From a virus, in the IMG/VR virus record IMGVR_UViG_3300028895_000917, positions 1 through 60,252 of that record: a stretch of DNA of 60,252 nucleotides; one strand, written 5' to 3'. The notes under the pieces are model-generated. The model ran no database searches. It was given only the letters and a program-made list of their open reading frames with translations, and was not told the origin of the DNA. Shown piece by piece: positions 25,156 through 32,775 of this stretch (position 1 is the first letter of the stretch; every line of letters begins with the position of its first letter). The position numbers and the translations under genes are program-made.

Positions 25156-26130
25156 ATGTCTAGTACTCCTTGGCGTCGCGGGAACGTGAAACTCGAGGTT
25201 GACGCCTCGGTTGAGCACGTTGAATCAGCTTCTGTACCGGGCGGTGCGCCGGCAGCGGGCACTGGCAAGTTCTGGGTTCGCAACGACAGCGACAACACCC
25301 CGATGTTCACCTCAGACGGTGGCATCGACTACGTCCTCAATGGCGGCTCTCAGTGGCAAGAAGAAACTGCGACCACGACCGATGCGACGGCAAACGTCAC
25401 GATCGCCACCCCAGTGTCGGCGCTCGGGGTTGCCGAGCAGACGTTCGTAGACGTGATCATCCTGGCTGAGTCGGGCGCGGCCAACACCTACTTCCATCGG
25501 CAGCTCATCACCTACTACGAAAGCGGGGGCGTTACCCAGTGGACGGTGGAGATGAACGGCCTCGAGCAGCGTCGAGGTTTCCCAACCACGGTCACCGCTG
25601 CACTCGCCATCAACGGTTCGGCCATCGAAGTGCAGGCTACAGGTCAGGCTGCGACCACGATCAACTGGACCGTTCAGTACCGGACCAAAGAGACCGTCCA
25701 AGATGGTCTTGCCACGGGTAGTGGTGCGCCCTCCCCCACCGCCAGCACGCTCGTTTTCACATCCCTCGTCACGTCGGGTCCGACGACGGCGGCTGTGAAC
25801 GACTTGGTCAAGTACGACCCGTCCGGAGGTCCTTTCACGATCAATGCTCCTGCGAGTCCTTCGAAGGACGACCGTTTCGCGATCAAGAACGCTACGGCAG
25901 ACCTGACGAACATCACCCTCAGCGGCTACTCGCTCTACAAGACTGAAGCGTCCTTGGTGACTGGTCTTGAGCTCCACGGCGACCCGGTGAAGAAAATCTG
26001 GCGAACTCGAGTGCCGGTACCTTTTTCGGCTCTTGAGCTCGTAGATCGCGACCCCAACCCCACGACGTTGCCTGGGCTCACCGAGATGATCCGAGCCCGC
26101 GCTGCTGAGTATCCGAGCGTGACCTTGTAG
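25156..26130 (+). CDS. Virion-type beta-rich protein
   Basis: 324 residues. The N-terminal module GKFWVRNDSDNTPMFTSDGG is the same kind as the GxxWxK...W modules of the 10849 and 15700 fibres. The middle is beta-rich (QTFVDVIILAES, FHRQLITYYESGG). A C-terminal part resembles a small barrel (DDRFAIKNATADLTNITLSGY) and ends with a helix. It is likely a structural or baseplate/fibre component. Ribosome site ggagg before the ATG. Confidence 0.65.
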   Translation: MSSTPWRRGNVKLEVDASVEHVESASVPGGAPAAGTGKFWVRNDSDNTPMFTSDGGIDYVLNGGSQWQEETATTTDATANVTIATPVSALGVAEQTFVDVIILAESGAANTYFHRQLITYYESGGVTQWTVEMNGLEQRRGFPTTVTAALAINGSAIEVQATGQAATTINWTVQYRTKETVQDGLATGSGAPSPTASTLVFTSLVTSGPTTAAVNDLVKYDPSGGPFTINAPASPSKDDRFAIKNATADLTNITLSGYSLYKTEASLVTGLELHGDPVKKIWRTRVPVPFSALELVDRDPNPTTLPGLTEMIRARAAEYPSVTL

Positions 26131-26139
26131 GAAAGACCG

Positions 26140-26415
26140 ATGGTTTTTAGCGACATGGATAAAGAGTGCATCCGAGCTTGTCACGCTCACCTGATGGCTG
26201 TGCAGTCCAAACGCGAGCTGACCACCGAGGAAGCAGCGGACCTCGAGACCATCCTGGTGGGTGACGAGGCTGACAAGATCACGCTGGCTCGGACCTACGC
26301 TCAGGACAAAGAGCTCCCCATGGTCGAAGGTGAAATCGCCGGCCTGTCCATGGGAAGCCCCGACCTGGCGCCACTGCAAACCAAGCAGTCCGAGCTCGAA
26401 GGCTACCTCGCCTAG
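26140..26415 (+). CDS. Small helical protein
   Basis: 91 residues, 9 bases after the 25156 stop. Mostly amphipathic helix with acidic character (LTTEEAADLETILVGDEADK). It could be a chaperone or a joining protein for the preceding virion protein. No family is recognised. Confidence 0.6.
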   Translation: MVFSDMDKECIRACHAHLMAVQSKRELTTEEAADLETILVGDEADKITLARTYAQDKELPMVEGEIAGLSMGSPDLAPLQTKQSELEGYLA

Positions 26416-26503
26416 AGGCCCTACACGCTCCTGTGAGGCATGTTCCGGGTTCGGGCTCGGGGAGGCACTGCTCCGATGGCTAGACGCGCTCTGGAGAGCT
26501 CGT

Positions 26504-26533
26504 TTGGCTTTTGGGGTGGGATCAGAGTATGAT
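26504..26533 (+). promoter_or_regulatory. Sigma70-like promoter
   Basis: TTGGCT (26504-26509), 18-base spacer, TATGAT (26528-26533). It would start a transcript near 26540 with a structured leader of about 125 bases before ATG 26664. This is the clearest two-box promoter I see in the window. Confidence 0.55.
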
Positions 26534-26534
26534 G

Positions 26535-26616
26535 GCGAGCCTTCGGCCCGAAACGGCGCTAGAAGGCTCGCTAGTCCGGTCACAATGGCCGATCCCTCTC
26601 CACTCCGTGGTGGATC
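26535..26616 (+). other. Structured 5' leader (two hairpins)
   Basis: Perfect 10-bp inverted repeat GCGAGCCTTC (26535-26544) with GAAGGCTCGC (26562-26571). A second stem is formed by GATCC (26591-26595) with GGATC (26612-26616), enclosing CCAC-TCC-GTGG (26600-26610). Neither has a T-tract. It may be an attenuator, a protein-binding leader or a small RNA. Confidence 0.45.
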
Positions 26617-26663
26617 ATTTCGGAGGGGGTACAAGACACAGAGCCCCAACAGGAGGGGCCTAC

Positions 26664-27008
26664 ATGCTCGACATGTCCGCAAAATTGGAAGAAGCGGGAC
26701 TCGCCACGCTACGGCCGGCGAAGACTACGTTCCCCGATGGTCGCATGGCGACCAAAGAAGCCTGGAAGTACTGCCAGGCCCTATGTTCAAAACTGAAGAT
26801 GCAGGCTCCGACGCTACGGACGTTCAAGTGGCATCTGAAGCACGGCAACTTGATCAAGGCGACGTTGGTCCCCAACCCTTTCGGCGGGGGCGGCCCAGAC
26901 AAGGTCTACGCCCTTACGGTGGAAGCCGTAGACGCTTTCGTCAACGAGCTTCGGAACAACCCCACGAGGACGTGGTCGAAGCAGTACATCGTGTGGCTCG
27001 ACGCTTGA
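26664..27008 (+). CDS. Hypothetical protein with basic centre
   Basis: 114 residues from ATG 26664 with AGGAGGGG ahead of it. It reads as a compact alpha/beta domain with helix MATKEAWKYCQALCSKLKM, a basic stretch and end TWSKQYIVWLDA, perhaps a winged-helix type DNA binder, though not recognised. It has its own promoter and leader, which implies regulation apart from its neighbours. The next gene starts in its stop (TTGA). Confidence 0.65.
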   Translation: MLDMSAKLEEAGLATLRPAKTTFPDGRMATKEAWKYCQALCSKLKMQAPTLRTFKWHLKHGNLIKATLVPNPFGGGGPDKVYALTVEAVDAFVNELRNNPTRTWSKQYIVWLDA

Positions 27009-27364
27009 CCGATTGGTGCAAGGTTCTTTGGCCCGGATCGATACGGGCCCTCCAGGTCTATACGCAGCCCTCGCATTCCCTCGATGGGCTGATCCCCTCG
27101 AAGTCCATGCCGAAAACATGGGCAGAAGCGGCTATGAAGATCGACGATCACCTGACCGCAGAGCTCGCGAAGTCAGGTCGAGACGAGTTCGGGTGGTCAG
27201 ACTTCTCGTTCCTCCGGCCTGAAGCTCCCAACCCCGACAAAGCCCTCACCGAGGCCGTCAGCAAGATCGAAGGAGTCCTTACCGACGGCGAGGTGCCCGT
27301 ATCCAGGTCCGCAGAGGCGCCTGAGAGGATCGAGAGGCCACAAGAAGGCCCAGAGGGTCCGTAG
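27005..27364 (+). CDS. Hypothetical protein
   Basis: 119 residues if it starts at TTG 27005, overlapping the previous stop; an ATG at 27107 would give 85 residues. The upstream segment (DWCKVLWPGSIRALQVY) looks coding, so I prefer the longer form. The middle is helical, and the tail is rich in Glu, Pro and Arg. No family. Convergent with the spike gene 25 bases on; no terminator is visible between them. Confidence 0.5.
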   Translation: MTDWCKVLWPGSIRALQVYTQPSHSLDGLIPSKSMPKTWAEAAMKIDDHLTAELAKSGRDEFGWSDFSFLRPEAPNPDKALTEAVSKIEGVLTDGEVPVSRSAEAPERIERPQEGPEGP

Positions 27365-27389
27365 ACCGTCCGGGCCTTCAGGAAGCTCC

Positions 27390-29195
27390 TCAGACCGCTG
27401 TGACGGTAGGTCTCGGGGGTCCGAGCCGGAGCGAGATCATGCCGATGTTGCCGGGGAAGATCACCGTTCCGTTGGCGTTGTTGGGGCTGGCCGTCGCGGT
27501 GGAGGGGTCGAAGACCAAGCTCGTCTCGTCGCCACCCACCGAGGGCCCCTGGACCTCGAGTTCCTCGTCCTCGAGCGCTCCTCCCTGGTATGCGTACAGG
27601 GGGTACCCGACGTTGGCGATGCCGAACCCACCGAGATCGAGGCTGAACACGGTGCCGGTGGAGGTCGTGCCCTTGATGGAGTAGCGGTACGAGCCGCCCG
27701 GCGTGAGGTCGAGGGCTCCCACCGTCTGGACAGACGCCCACGACGTGCCCTGATCGTCCTCGGTGACACCGATCAGGGAGTCGAGGGTGTCGCCGACGAA
27801 AGTGACTGCGGACCCCGAGTCGAGCTGCCAGAACTCGAACCGTTTCTGGTTGGCGACTCCTGGGGCGTGTGCTTGGAACAGGGCCCAGGTGTCCTTGAGC
27901 TGGAGGTCTGCAAGAGTAGGAACCGTGATACCCCAAGCCACGAAGATGTCCTCGATTTCGCTGCCGGGCGGGTAGAGGTCTTGATCGTGGACACCAGGGA
28001 CAGCACCGGCGATGACGGTGTAGTCGCCGTCCTCTTGGTATGGAGCTTCTTGGATGACGAGGCGCACCTCGGTCCCGAAGTTGAAAGCAGCCGTCACAGC
28101 ACCCACGGGGCTCACGGTAGGTGTTGTGCTCCCCGAGGTGCCGTCCGTCAGCCACAAGGTGTTCCCTCCGCCGTCGTCGAAGAGACCGCCGTTGACCGAG
28201 CCGCCACCGAAGAGAGAACTCGTAGCACCGTCCCCGTGCGTCCCGATGAAGATGCGTTCCCCGCCGTTGTAGTAGAAGACCTCGTCAGGGGGGAGCCACT
28301 CACGATGCCAGGTGGCGGGCCCGCTGTCCCCGACGGTCCGGTCGATGTTCACGATGGCTCCCTCGGGGTTGCCGTCGCCGGTGCCTCCTGAAGCCACGGA
28401 CATCCGAACTCCGGTGCCGACGTTGTTGCCTCGGAGGATCTCGAGAGCCACCACGCGGAAAGGGCCAGCAGGGACGGTCGAGGGAAGGACCTGGACCCAG
28501 CCGGTGGTGTTCCCGTTGGTGCTCGAGCCCGACTGCATCTGGGTAGCCCCGAGCGTGCGGCCAAGACCACGACCGTCGTAGTTCGTGAGTGCGTCCTGTG
28601 CGGCGATGACATCCAAGGAGGTGAATTCCCCTTCGACCGTCACCGATCCGTCCCCGTTGTCCGTGACATTGAGGTCGGCGACCAAGTCCATCACGGCTGC
28701 AGCAGCCGTGGCCACTTGGATGCCCGTCCAAGGGCCAGCACCAACCAAGTCCACCCGATGAGCTGTCCCCGCAGCACTCGGCTGGACCCCCACGTCGTTG
28801 ACGGCAAACCAGACGTAGTCTGTCGGAGTGAAGTAGACCGCCGCACCGTACATGGTGTGACCCCCGAGGCCCTGAAAGGAGGGGCCCAGGTCTGTAGATG
28901 CCACTTCGGTGAGTGCTGCGAAGGTGGCGAGCACCGACTCCAGGACAGGGCCGGTGTCCTCCGAGCTCGAGGTGCTTCCGGGAAGAGCCCCGAGTGCCTT
29001 GAGCGTGCCAGACCCTCCCAGCAGGGCGGTACAGATGCCGGCCCCTTGGAGAGCGGAAGGCTGGCGAGTGCGCTCCACGGAGGTGGCTTCCATGGCCCGC
29101 ACCTTGAGCACGTGGTTGAAAGGAACCGAGCGAGCCAAGCTCACGTACGGAACAAGGGGGGTCTTGCGCCCTGGGGGAAGGAGAGGGTTGGTCAT
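27390..29195 (-). CDS. Spike-like protein, shared N-terminal anchor, unidentified C-terminal part
   Basis: 601 residues. The first about 60 residues (MTNPLLPPGR, then RQPSALQGAGICTALLGG) closely match the start of the 29238 protein and probably dock both onto the virion. The rest is beta-rich with Gly/Asp/Thr turns (FYYNGGERIFIGTHGDG, ending ISLRLGPPRPTVTAV) and has no catalytic motif that I recognise. It could be a receptor-binding or depolymerase spike. It starts after a class A motif with AGGAGAG before the ATG. The first codons lie within a 161-bp repeat. Confidence 0.65.
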   Translation of the reverse strand: MTNPLLPPGRKTPLVPYVSLARSVPFNHVLKVRAMEATSVERTRQPSALQGAGICTALLGGSGTLKALGALPGSTSSSEDTGPVLESVLATFAALTEVASTDLGPSFQGLGGHTMYGAAVYFTPTDYVWFAVNDVGVQPSAAGTAHRVDLVGAGPWTGIQVATAAAAVMDLVADLNVTDNGDGSVTVEGEFTSLDVIAAQDALTNYDGRGLGRTLGATQMQSGSSTNGNTTGWVQVLPSTVPAGPFRVVALEILRGNNVGTGVRMSVASGGTGDGNPEGAIVNIDRTVGDSGPATWHREWLPPDEVFYYNGGERIFIGTHGDGATSSLFGGGSVNGGLFDDGGGNTLWLTDGTSGSTTPTVSPVGAVTAAFNFGTEVRLVIQEAPYQEDGDYTVIAGAVPGVHDQDLYPPGSEIEDIFVAWGITVPTLADLQLKDTWALFQAHAPGVANQKRFEFWQLDSGSAVTFVGDTLDSLIGVTEDDQGTSWASVQTVGALDLTPGGSYRYSIKGTTSTGTVFSLDLGGFGIANVGYPLYAYQGGALEDEELEVQGPSVGGDETSLVFDPSTATASPNNANGTVIFPGNIGMISLRLGPPRPTVTAV

Positions 29196-29325
29196 GGGAT
29201 CGTCTCTCCTGGGGTTCCCTATAGCCCAGCTACCGAATCAGTCGAACTCGGTGATCCCGTTGAGCCAGTCGTCGATTGCCGCAACGATGCGCTCCTGGAT
29301 CTGAAGCTGCGTCGCCAACGACCAG
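29165..29325. repeat. 161-bp direct repeat, copy 1
   Basis: Matches 30605-30765 at a constant offset of 1440 with four mismatches (29192, 29231, 29254 and 29283). On the minus strand it holds the last about 28 codons of the SGNH-like gene, the class A promoter motif, the ribosome site and the first codons of the next spike gene. Confidence 0.95.
29212..29224 (-). promoter_or_regulatory. Class A promoter-like motif on the minus strand
   Basis: Reads CTAT-AGGGAA-CCC on the minus strand, 16 bases before the ATG of the 27390 gene. Confidence 0.5.
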
Positions 29326-30635
29326 TCGAGCACGAGCTCCGAGTCGGGGGGGCCACCGGGGTTGAAGTCGGTGTCGAACGGCACGTTCCCGACTCCCGTG
29401 GCATGACCCCCGTAGATGAGGCTCCCGTCAGGGCTGATGAAGTTGCTCAGCGGGACGGGCAGACCGACAGGGCTGGTGAAGGTGGTGTCGCCACGAGGGT
29501 CGATGCCCCACATCATGTAGCCCCAGGTCCAGGCTGCCACGATCGAGGAGAGCACATTGAAGTGAGTGTTGAAGTTGAAGGGGGCAACGGTCCCTTGGGT
29601 GCGATTCAACCAGCCCCAGTTGCGTCCACCGGGCTGCAAGCTCCCCGAGTGCGTCAGTGTCGCGTAAGCAGGGACGGGCGTATCGACCCCAGAGCCCACA
29701 GTTCCGAAGGCCCCGTACTGGAGCCTCGAGCCCACGTAGTGTTCCGGGACGACCAAGATTCCTTCTGCTTCGAGCTGGCGAGCTCCGAGGACCTGCCGCA
29801 ACAGGAAGTCTTGGACCTGGGTGAGGTCCACGTCAAGGTTCGTCCTGTATCCTTCGTGGGTCATCCGCACGATGCAGGTCGGTGCAGGGCTGATCCGACT
29901 TCCGATCTCCGTGATGATGTCTCGGACGGGCTGGAGGTAGACGGTGTCTGCTCCGCTGCCGGGGACCGTCTCGTCGGCGGCGGTAGGGTCCTCTTGGTTG
30001 AACCCCGACGTCAGGACGACGAAGTCGTAGGTCCCAGGAGGCACGGAGGCGAGCGCGTCGATGGCGTCCAGGGTGCCTGTAGCGCCGGACTCATAGCGCT
30101 GGTCGAAGGCTGGGTACAGTGCCATCCCGGCAAGGGTCATGGCTGGGTAGTAGCCATCGTTGCCGTTGGCGATGGTGCCAGCCAAGATTGGAGGCGGCCC
30201 CAACGTGACGGCTGCTCCCGGAAGGGTCGCGTCCACGTAGTGAGCCATGCTCGGGACGACCGCGAACTGCTGGGTGTAAGAGTTGCCGACGAAGGAGACC
30301 GTAGAGGTCCCAGTGAACAGAGGAGGATCCGGTTCTGGCTCCGGGTCAGGAGGGGGAGCTTCTTCGACAGGAGTCGGATCGGGACGGTAGAGGTGCTTGG
30401 CCACTGGCGCGAGAGCCCCGTGAGCCCGAAGGGTGGTCATCCCCTTCTGGCCGCCGAGGAGTGCGCTCGAGATCCCAGCACCTTGCAGAGCCGAAGGTTG
30501 CCGGCGCCGGTTGTCCAGATCGACTTCGTTGGCATCCACGACAGGAGAAGGGACCGACCGTCGAGGGCGTCGTGTCGCGGCCACGAAAGCTGCGATCGGT
30601 CGAGTGCGCCCTGGGGGAAGGAGAGGGTTGGCCAT
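29238..30635 (-). CDS. Spike-like protein with SGNH-hydrolase-like domain
   Basis: 465 residues. N-terminal anchor (MANPLLPPGR, RQPSALQGAGISSALLGG) is shared with the 27390 protein, then a Pro/Glu/Asp linker (about 88-105) joins the catalytic-type domain. Block I of SGNH/GDSL enzymes is visible as FVGNSYT (S119), and a block III-like SGFNQED contains N213. A C-terminal His (H329 in THSGS) is a candidate, but the usual Asp three residues before it is not obvious. Such domains on phage spikes remove acetyl groups from surface glycans; activity here is inferred. The last 28 codons are duplicated upstream. Confidence 0.65.
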   Translation of the reverse strand: MANPLLPPGRTRPIAAFVAATRRPRRSVPSPVVDANEVDLDNRRRQPSALQGAGISSALLGGQKGMTTLRAHGALAPVAKHLYRPDPTPVEEAPPPDPEPEPDPPLFTGTSTVSFVGNSYTQQFAVVPSMAHYVDATLPGAAVTLGPPPILAGTIANGNDGYYPAMTLAGMALYPAFDQRYESGATGTLDAIDALASVPPGTYDFVVLTSGFNQEDPTAADETVPGSGADTVYLQPVRDIITEIGSRISPAPTCIVRMTHEGYRTNLDVDLTQVQDFLLRQVLGARQLEAEGILVVPEHYVGSRLQYGAFGTVGSGVDTPVPAYATLTHSGSLQPGGRNWGWLNRTQGTVAPFNFNTHFNVLSSIVAAWTWGYMMWGIDPRGDTTFTSPVGLPVPLSNFISPDGSLIYGGHATGVGNVPFDTDFNPGGPPDSELVLDWSLATQLQIQERIVAAIDDWLNGITEFD

Positions 30636-30651
30636 GGGATCGTCTCTCCTG

Positions 30652-30664
30652 GGGTTCCCTATAG
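30652..30664 (-). promoter_or_regulatory. Class A promoter-like motif on the minus strand
   Basis: CTAT-AGGGAA-CCC, identical to 29212-29224, 16 bases before the ATG of the SGNH-like gene. Confidence 0.5.
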
Positions 30665-30677
30665 CCCAGCCACCGAA

Positions 30678-30765
30678 TCAGTCGAACTCGGTGGTCCCGT
30701 TGAGCCAGTCGTCGATTGCCGCGACGATGCGCTCCTGGATCTGAAGCTGCGTCGCCAACGACCAG
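30678..30765 (-). pseudogene. 3' remnant of a second SGNH-like spike gene
   Basis: Encodes WSLATQLQIQERIVAAIDDW and on to a TGA. It is the same as the C-terminus of the 29238 protein except for one residue (Thr for Ile near the end). The rest of the gene is missing, because the reading ends at the junction at 30765/30766. This shows that a further spike gene once lay upstream. Confidence 0.8.
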
Positions 30766-30981
30766 GGGGTCTCTGCGGATCGCTACGACATGGTGCTGAT
30801 GGCTGCGGCTTTCAGCAACCACAACGCGGACACGGCTCTCTGTCGGGCCACCAAGGCTGAGGGGCTCCCGTACAGCCGGGTGCAGAAGGGCCGCCTGGCC
30901 TCGACCATCCGAGCCATCGGGCGCGTCTACAAGGTCCAGACGAGCGACGTGGATCAAACGAACGTCGCCCACGCTGGGTGA
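30766..30981 (+). pseudogene. C-terminal remnant of a DUF2325-like gene
   Basis: 72 codons in frame from the junction to TGA 30979-30981, giving DRYDMVLMAAAFSNHNADTA and then AEGLPYSRVQKGRL. The NHN after a hydrophobic strand, with a following GLPY, resembles the second half of DUF2325 proteins. No start codon with a ribosome site exists at the junction, though ATG 30790 is in frame. It looks truncated by the same deletion that removed the spike gene. DUF2325 is my recollection, with modest certainty. Confidence 0.55.
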
Positions 30982-30987
30982 ACGTGA

Positions 30988-31046
30988 AAAGGGACGGCCG
31001 GTAGGATCTCCGTTTGAGAGATCTCTTCCGTGGAAACCGTCCCTTT
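30988..31046. terminator. Branched hairpin, possible terminator
   Basis: AAAGGGACGG (30988-30997) pairs with CCGTCCCTTT (31037-31046). Inside lies GATCTC (31005-31010) pairing with GAGATC (31018-31023). The outer stem sequence is the same as that of the terminator at 32733. The T-tract is only TTT. Confidence 0.5.
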
Positions 31047-31180
31047 GCAGCGCAACCTCACGAAGATCGCGGCCATAGCGGCTTCAACGAGCGGTCAGAG
31101 TGCGTAGAACAACCGACGCCTTCTGACCAGCTCGGTATTCCGCAAATGGTCACGCCTTCTTTACGTTCCGGTGCTATTCA
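31047..31180. other. Intergenic stretch without a supported gene
   Basis: 134 bases between the branched hairpin and the possible small gene at 31181. I see no convincing reading frame, tRNA-like fold or promoter motif. Confidence 0.4.
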
Positions 31181-31366
31181 ATGTTCTTGCGCGAAAATGT
31201 CCACGTTTACGCCCACCGCAGCGGGGGGTTCATCAGCGACCAGCTTGCGCTCCGGATCGTCTTTTTCATGATCTTTTGTCTTATCGCGGGACAACTCTTC
31301 GGGGCTTCGGGTTGTGACCCCTCCCGCCTTCGCGACCCCAACCAGGAACCACTCCATGAACAGTAA
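31181..31366 (+). CDS. Possible small membrane/lipoprotein
   Basis: 61 residues from ATG 31181, or 32 from ATG 31268. Both forms contain a hydrophobic helix (FFMIFCLIAGQLFGA) followed by SGC and a polar tail DPSRLRDPNQEPLHEQ, like a lipoprotein signal with Cys at the cleavage point. It overlaps the muramidase start by 11 bases. It could be a short o-spanin-like lysis protein. No strong ribosome site supports either start. Confidence 0.4.
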   Translation: MFLRENVHVYAHRSGGFISDQLALRIVFFMIFCLIAGQLFGASGCDPSRLRDPNQEPLHEQ

Positions 31367-32711
31367 AAAGCAGTTTTCCGTGTTCGCTCTGATGAGCTTG
31401 GCGTTTCTGCTCTTCGTCGCCGGCATGGCCGGAGATCCCAACAGTGAGGCCGTCACAGACTCCCTGTCTGTGGCTCCTGACGACGAAGACCTGAACCGCC
31501 CGAGCTCCGAAGAGCTTGCCCCGGAACCTGAACAGGAGGAGCTGGCCGCTCCAGAGGCGACCTCCGTAGCTCCTCCGCCCAGCAACCCTTGGGTCGGCTA
31601 CCCGAACGTCTGCGAGACGTTCAAGGTCATCCAGGGTAGCAAGCGGGTGAAAGGCAAAAAGGGGCACCACTACCCTGTGAGCTACAAGCGGAACCGTTAC
31701 GTCCGCACCAGGGAAGACAAGGCCCGGACCCGCAAGCTCGTCGAGCTTGTTGCCAAGGAGATGGGCGTCGCGGAGCCGGATTTCTTTGTCGCGTTCGCGT
31801 TGCACGAAAGCACGTGGAACCCTGAAGCGATCCACATCCTCAACCCCGACCGACAAGCGAACCAGCGGGCCTGGGAGCGGCACTCCTACAACCGCACCAA
31901 GGAGCTCGAGCTCGAGACGAAGATGCAGAACACCAGTGCTCAGGACAAGAAGTACTGGCACTACAAGGCTCAGCTCGCTGACGTTCGTCTCTACAAGGGG
32001 AACACACACTGGGACGACCGTCTTCAGTACGATTTCGTCATCCCTGGCCGCACAGTCCGTGTGGACGGTGAGGAGACGGAAATCCCGACCAAGGTGATCC
32101 AGGAGTCCCGCAACGTGTGGGCACTCGGATACGGGCTCTACGGCATGTACGCCGTGGGTTACGTGCACATCTGGGATCGTGAAGCTCCTCCGTGGATCCT
32201 GTGCGCAGATGAAGGCATCATTGCCACAGTCATCCAGGTTTGGGCGGCTCGCAATGCTGTCAGTGAGTGTGACAGCCTGACCAAAAAGAACCCCGAAAAG
32301 TGGGGTCACGATGGCGGTACCTACGAGGGTGTTGTTCGTCGTTTGGGTCGTGGTCACTGTGGCGATCAGCGCCTTGGCAAAGTTTGGCAGCGGCTGATGA
32401 AGCAGTACGACGGTGTCCCCTGGGACCAGCACGCGGACTTCGGCGACAAGTGGCCACGCTACGAGATGAAGAAGCGACGCGGAGAGTGGGTGTACGAGAG
32501 GGACGCCAACGGGAACAAGATCCCGACCGATCGTGAGGCGATCCTCGCTCACATGCTCAAGCGCGCCGAAGAGGAAGGTCTTTTGCGAGACACGCCTCTT
32601 CAACGCAAGGTGCCGAACTCCAAACCTGTGGTCATCCCTGGCCACAAGCCGACAGAGCCGCAACAAAGCTCTTCGCACGTTGGTGGCGGTAACGCTGCTG
32701 CCGCTCCGTAG
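31356..32711 (+). CDS. Membrane-anchored lytic transglycosylase-like muramidase
   Basis: 451 residues from ATG 31356 (agga upstream). A signal-anchor helix (about 7-24) is followed by an acidic Pro/Glu linker, then a lysozyme-like domain starting near residue 85. FFVAFALHESTWNPEAIH carries the typical transglycosylase Glu (E151), and NVWALGYGLYGMYAV corresponds to the glycine-rich block after it. These enzymes cleave the glycan strand of peptidoglycan. The C-terminus is basic, then Pro/Gln/Ser-rich. It lies in a cluster with the amidase (33472), so it is part of lysis or of virion wall penetration. Confidence 0.7.
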   Translation: MNSKKQFSVFALMSLAFLLFVAGMAGDPNSEAVTDSLSVAPDDEDLNRPSSEELAPEPEQEELAAPEATSVAPPPSNPWVGYPNVCETFKVIQGSKRVKGKKGHHYPVSYKRNRYVRTREDKARTRKLVELVAKEMGVAEPDFFVAFALHESTWNPEAIHILNPDRQANQRAWERHSYNRTKELELETKMQNTSAQDKKYWHYKAQLADVRLYKGNTHWDDRLQYDFVIPGRTVRVDGEETEIPTKVIQESRNVWALGYGLYGMYAVGYVHIWDREAPPWILCADEGIIATVIQVWAARNAVSECDSLTKKNPEKWGHDGGTYEGVVRRLGRGHCGDQRLGKVWQRLMKQYDGVPWDQHADFGDKWPRYEMKKRRGEWVYERDANGNKIPTDREAILAHMLKRAEEEGLLRDTPLQRKVPNSKPVVIPGHKPTEPQQSSSHVGGGNAAAAP

Positions 32712-32732
32712 AGGGCTTCTCTCGGTAGAGTG

Positions 32733-32766
32733 AAAGGGACGGTCTTCGGGCCGTCCCTTTCCTTTT
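32733..32766 (+). terminator. Rho-independent terminator
   Basis: AAAGGGACGG, 8-base loop, CCGTCCCTTT, then CCTTTT. It follows the muramidase stop by 21 bases. TAGAGT at 32726-32731, just before the stem, resembles a -10 box. Confidence 0.85.
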
Positions 32767-32775
32767 GGAGACGGC

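Larger units (their letters stand above)
30605..30765. repeat. 161-bp direct repeat, copy 2
   Basis: Second copy of 29165-29325. Copy identity stops sharply at 30765, where an unrelated plus-strand coding fragment begins, marking a recombination junction. Confidence 0.95.

Noticed and set aside
28716-30860. 714-codon open frame on the plus strand opposite the two spike genes
   Set aside because: The minus-strand frames have matching N-termini, ribosome sites and promoter motifs. The plus frame is an antisense artefact and even carries the 161-bp repeat in translation.
31014-31271. 85-codon frame over the branched hairpin
   Set aside because: Its composition is Ser/Arg/Pro-rich, it overlaps a strong RNA fold and it has no ribosome site.
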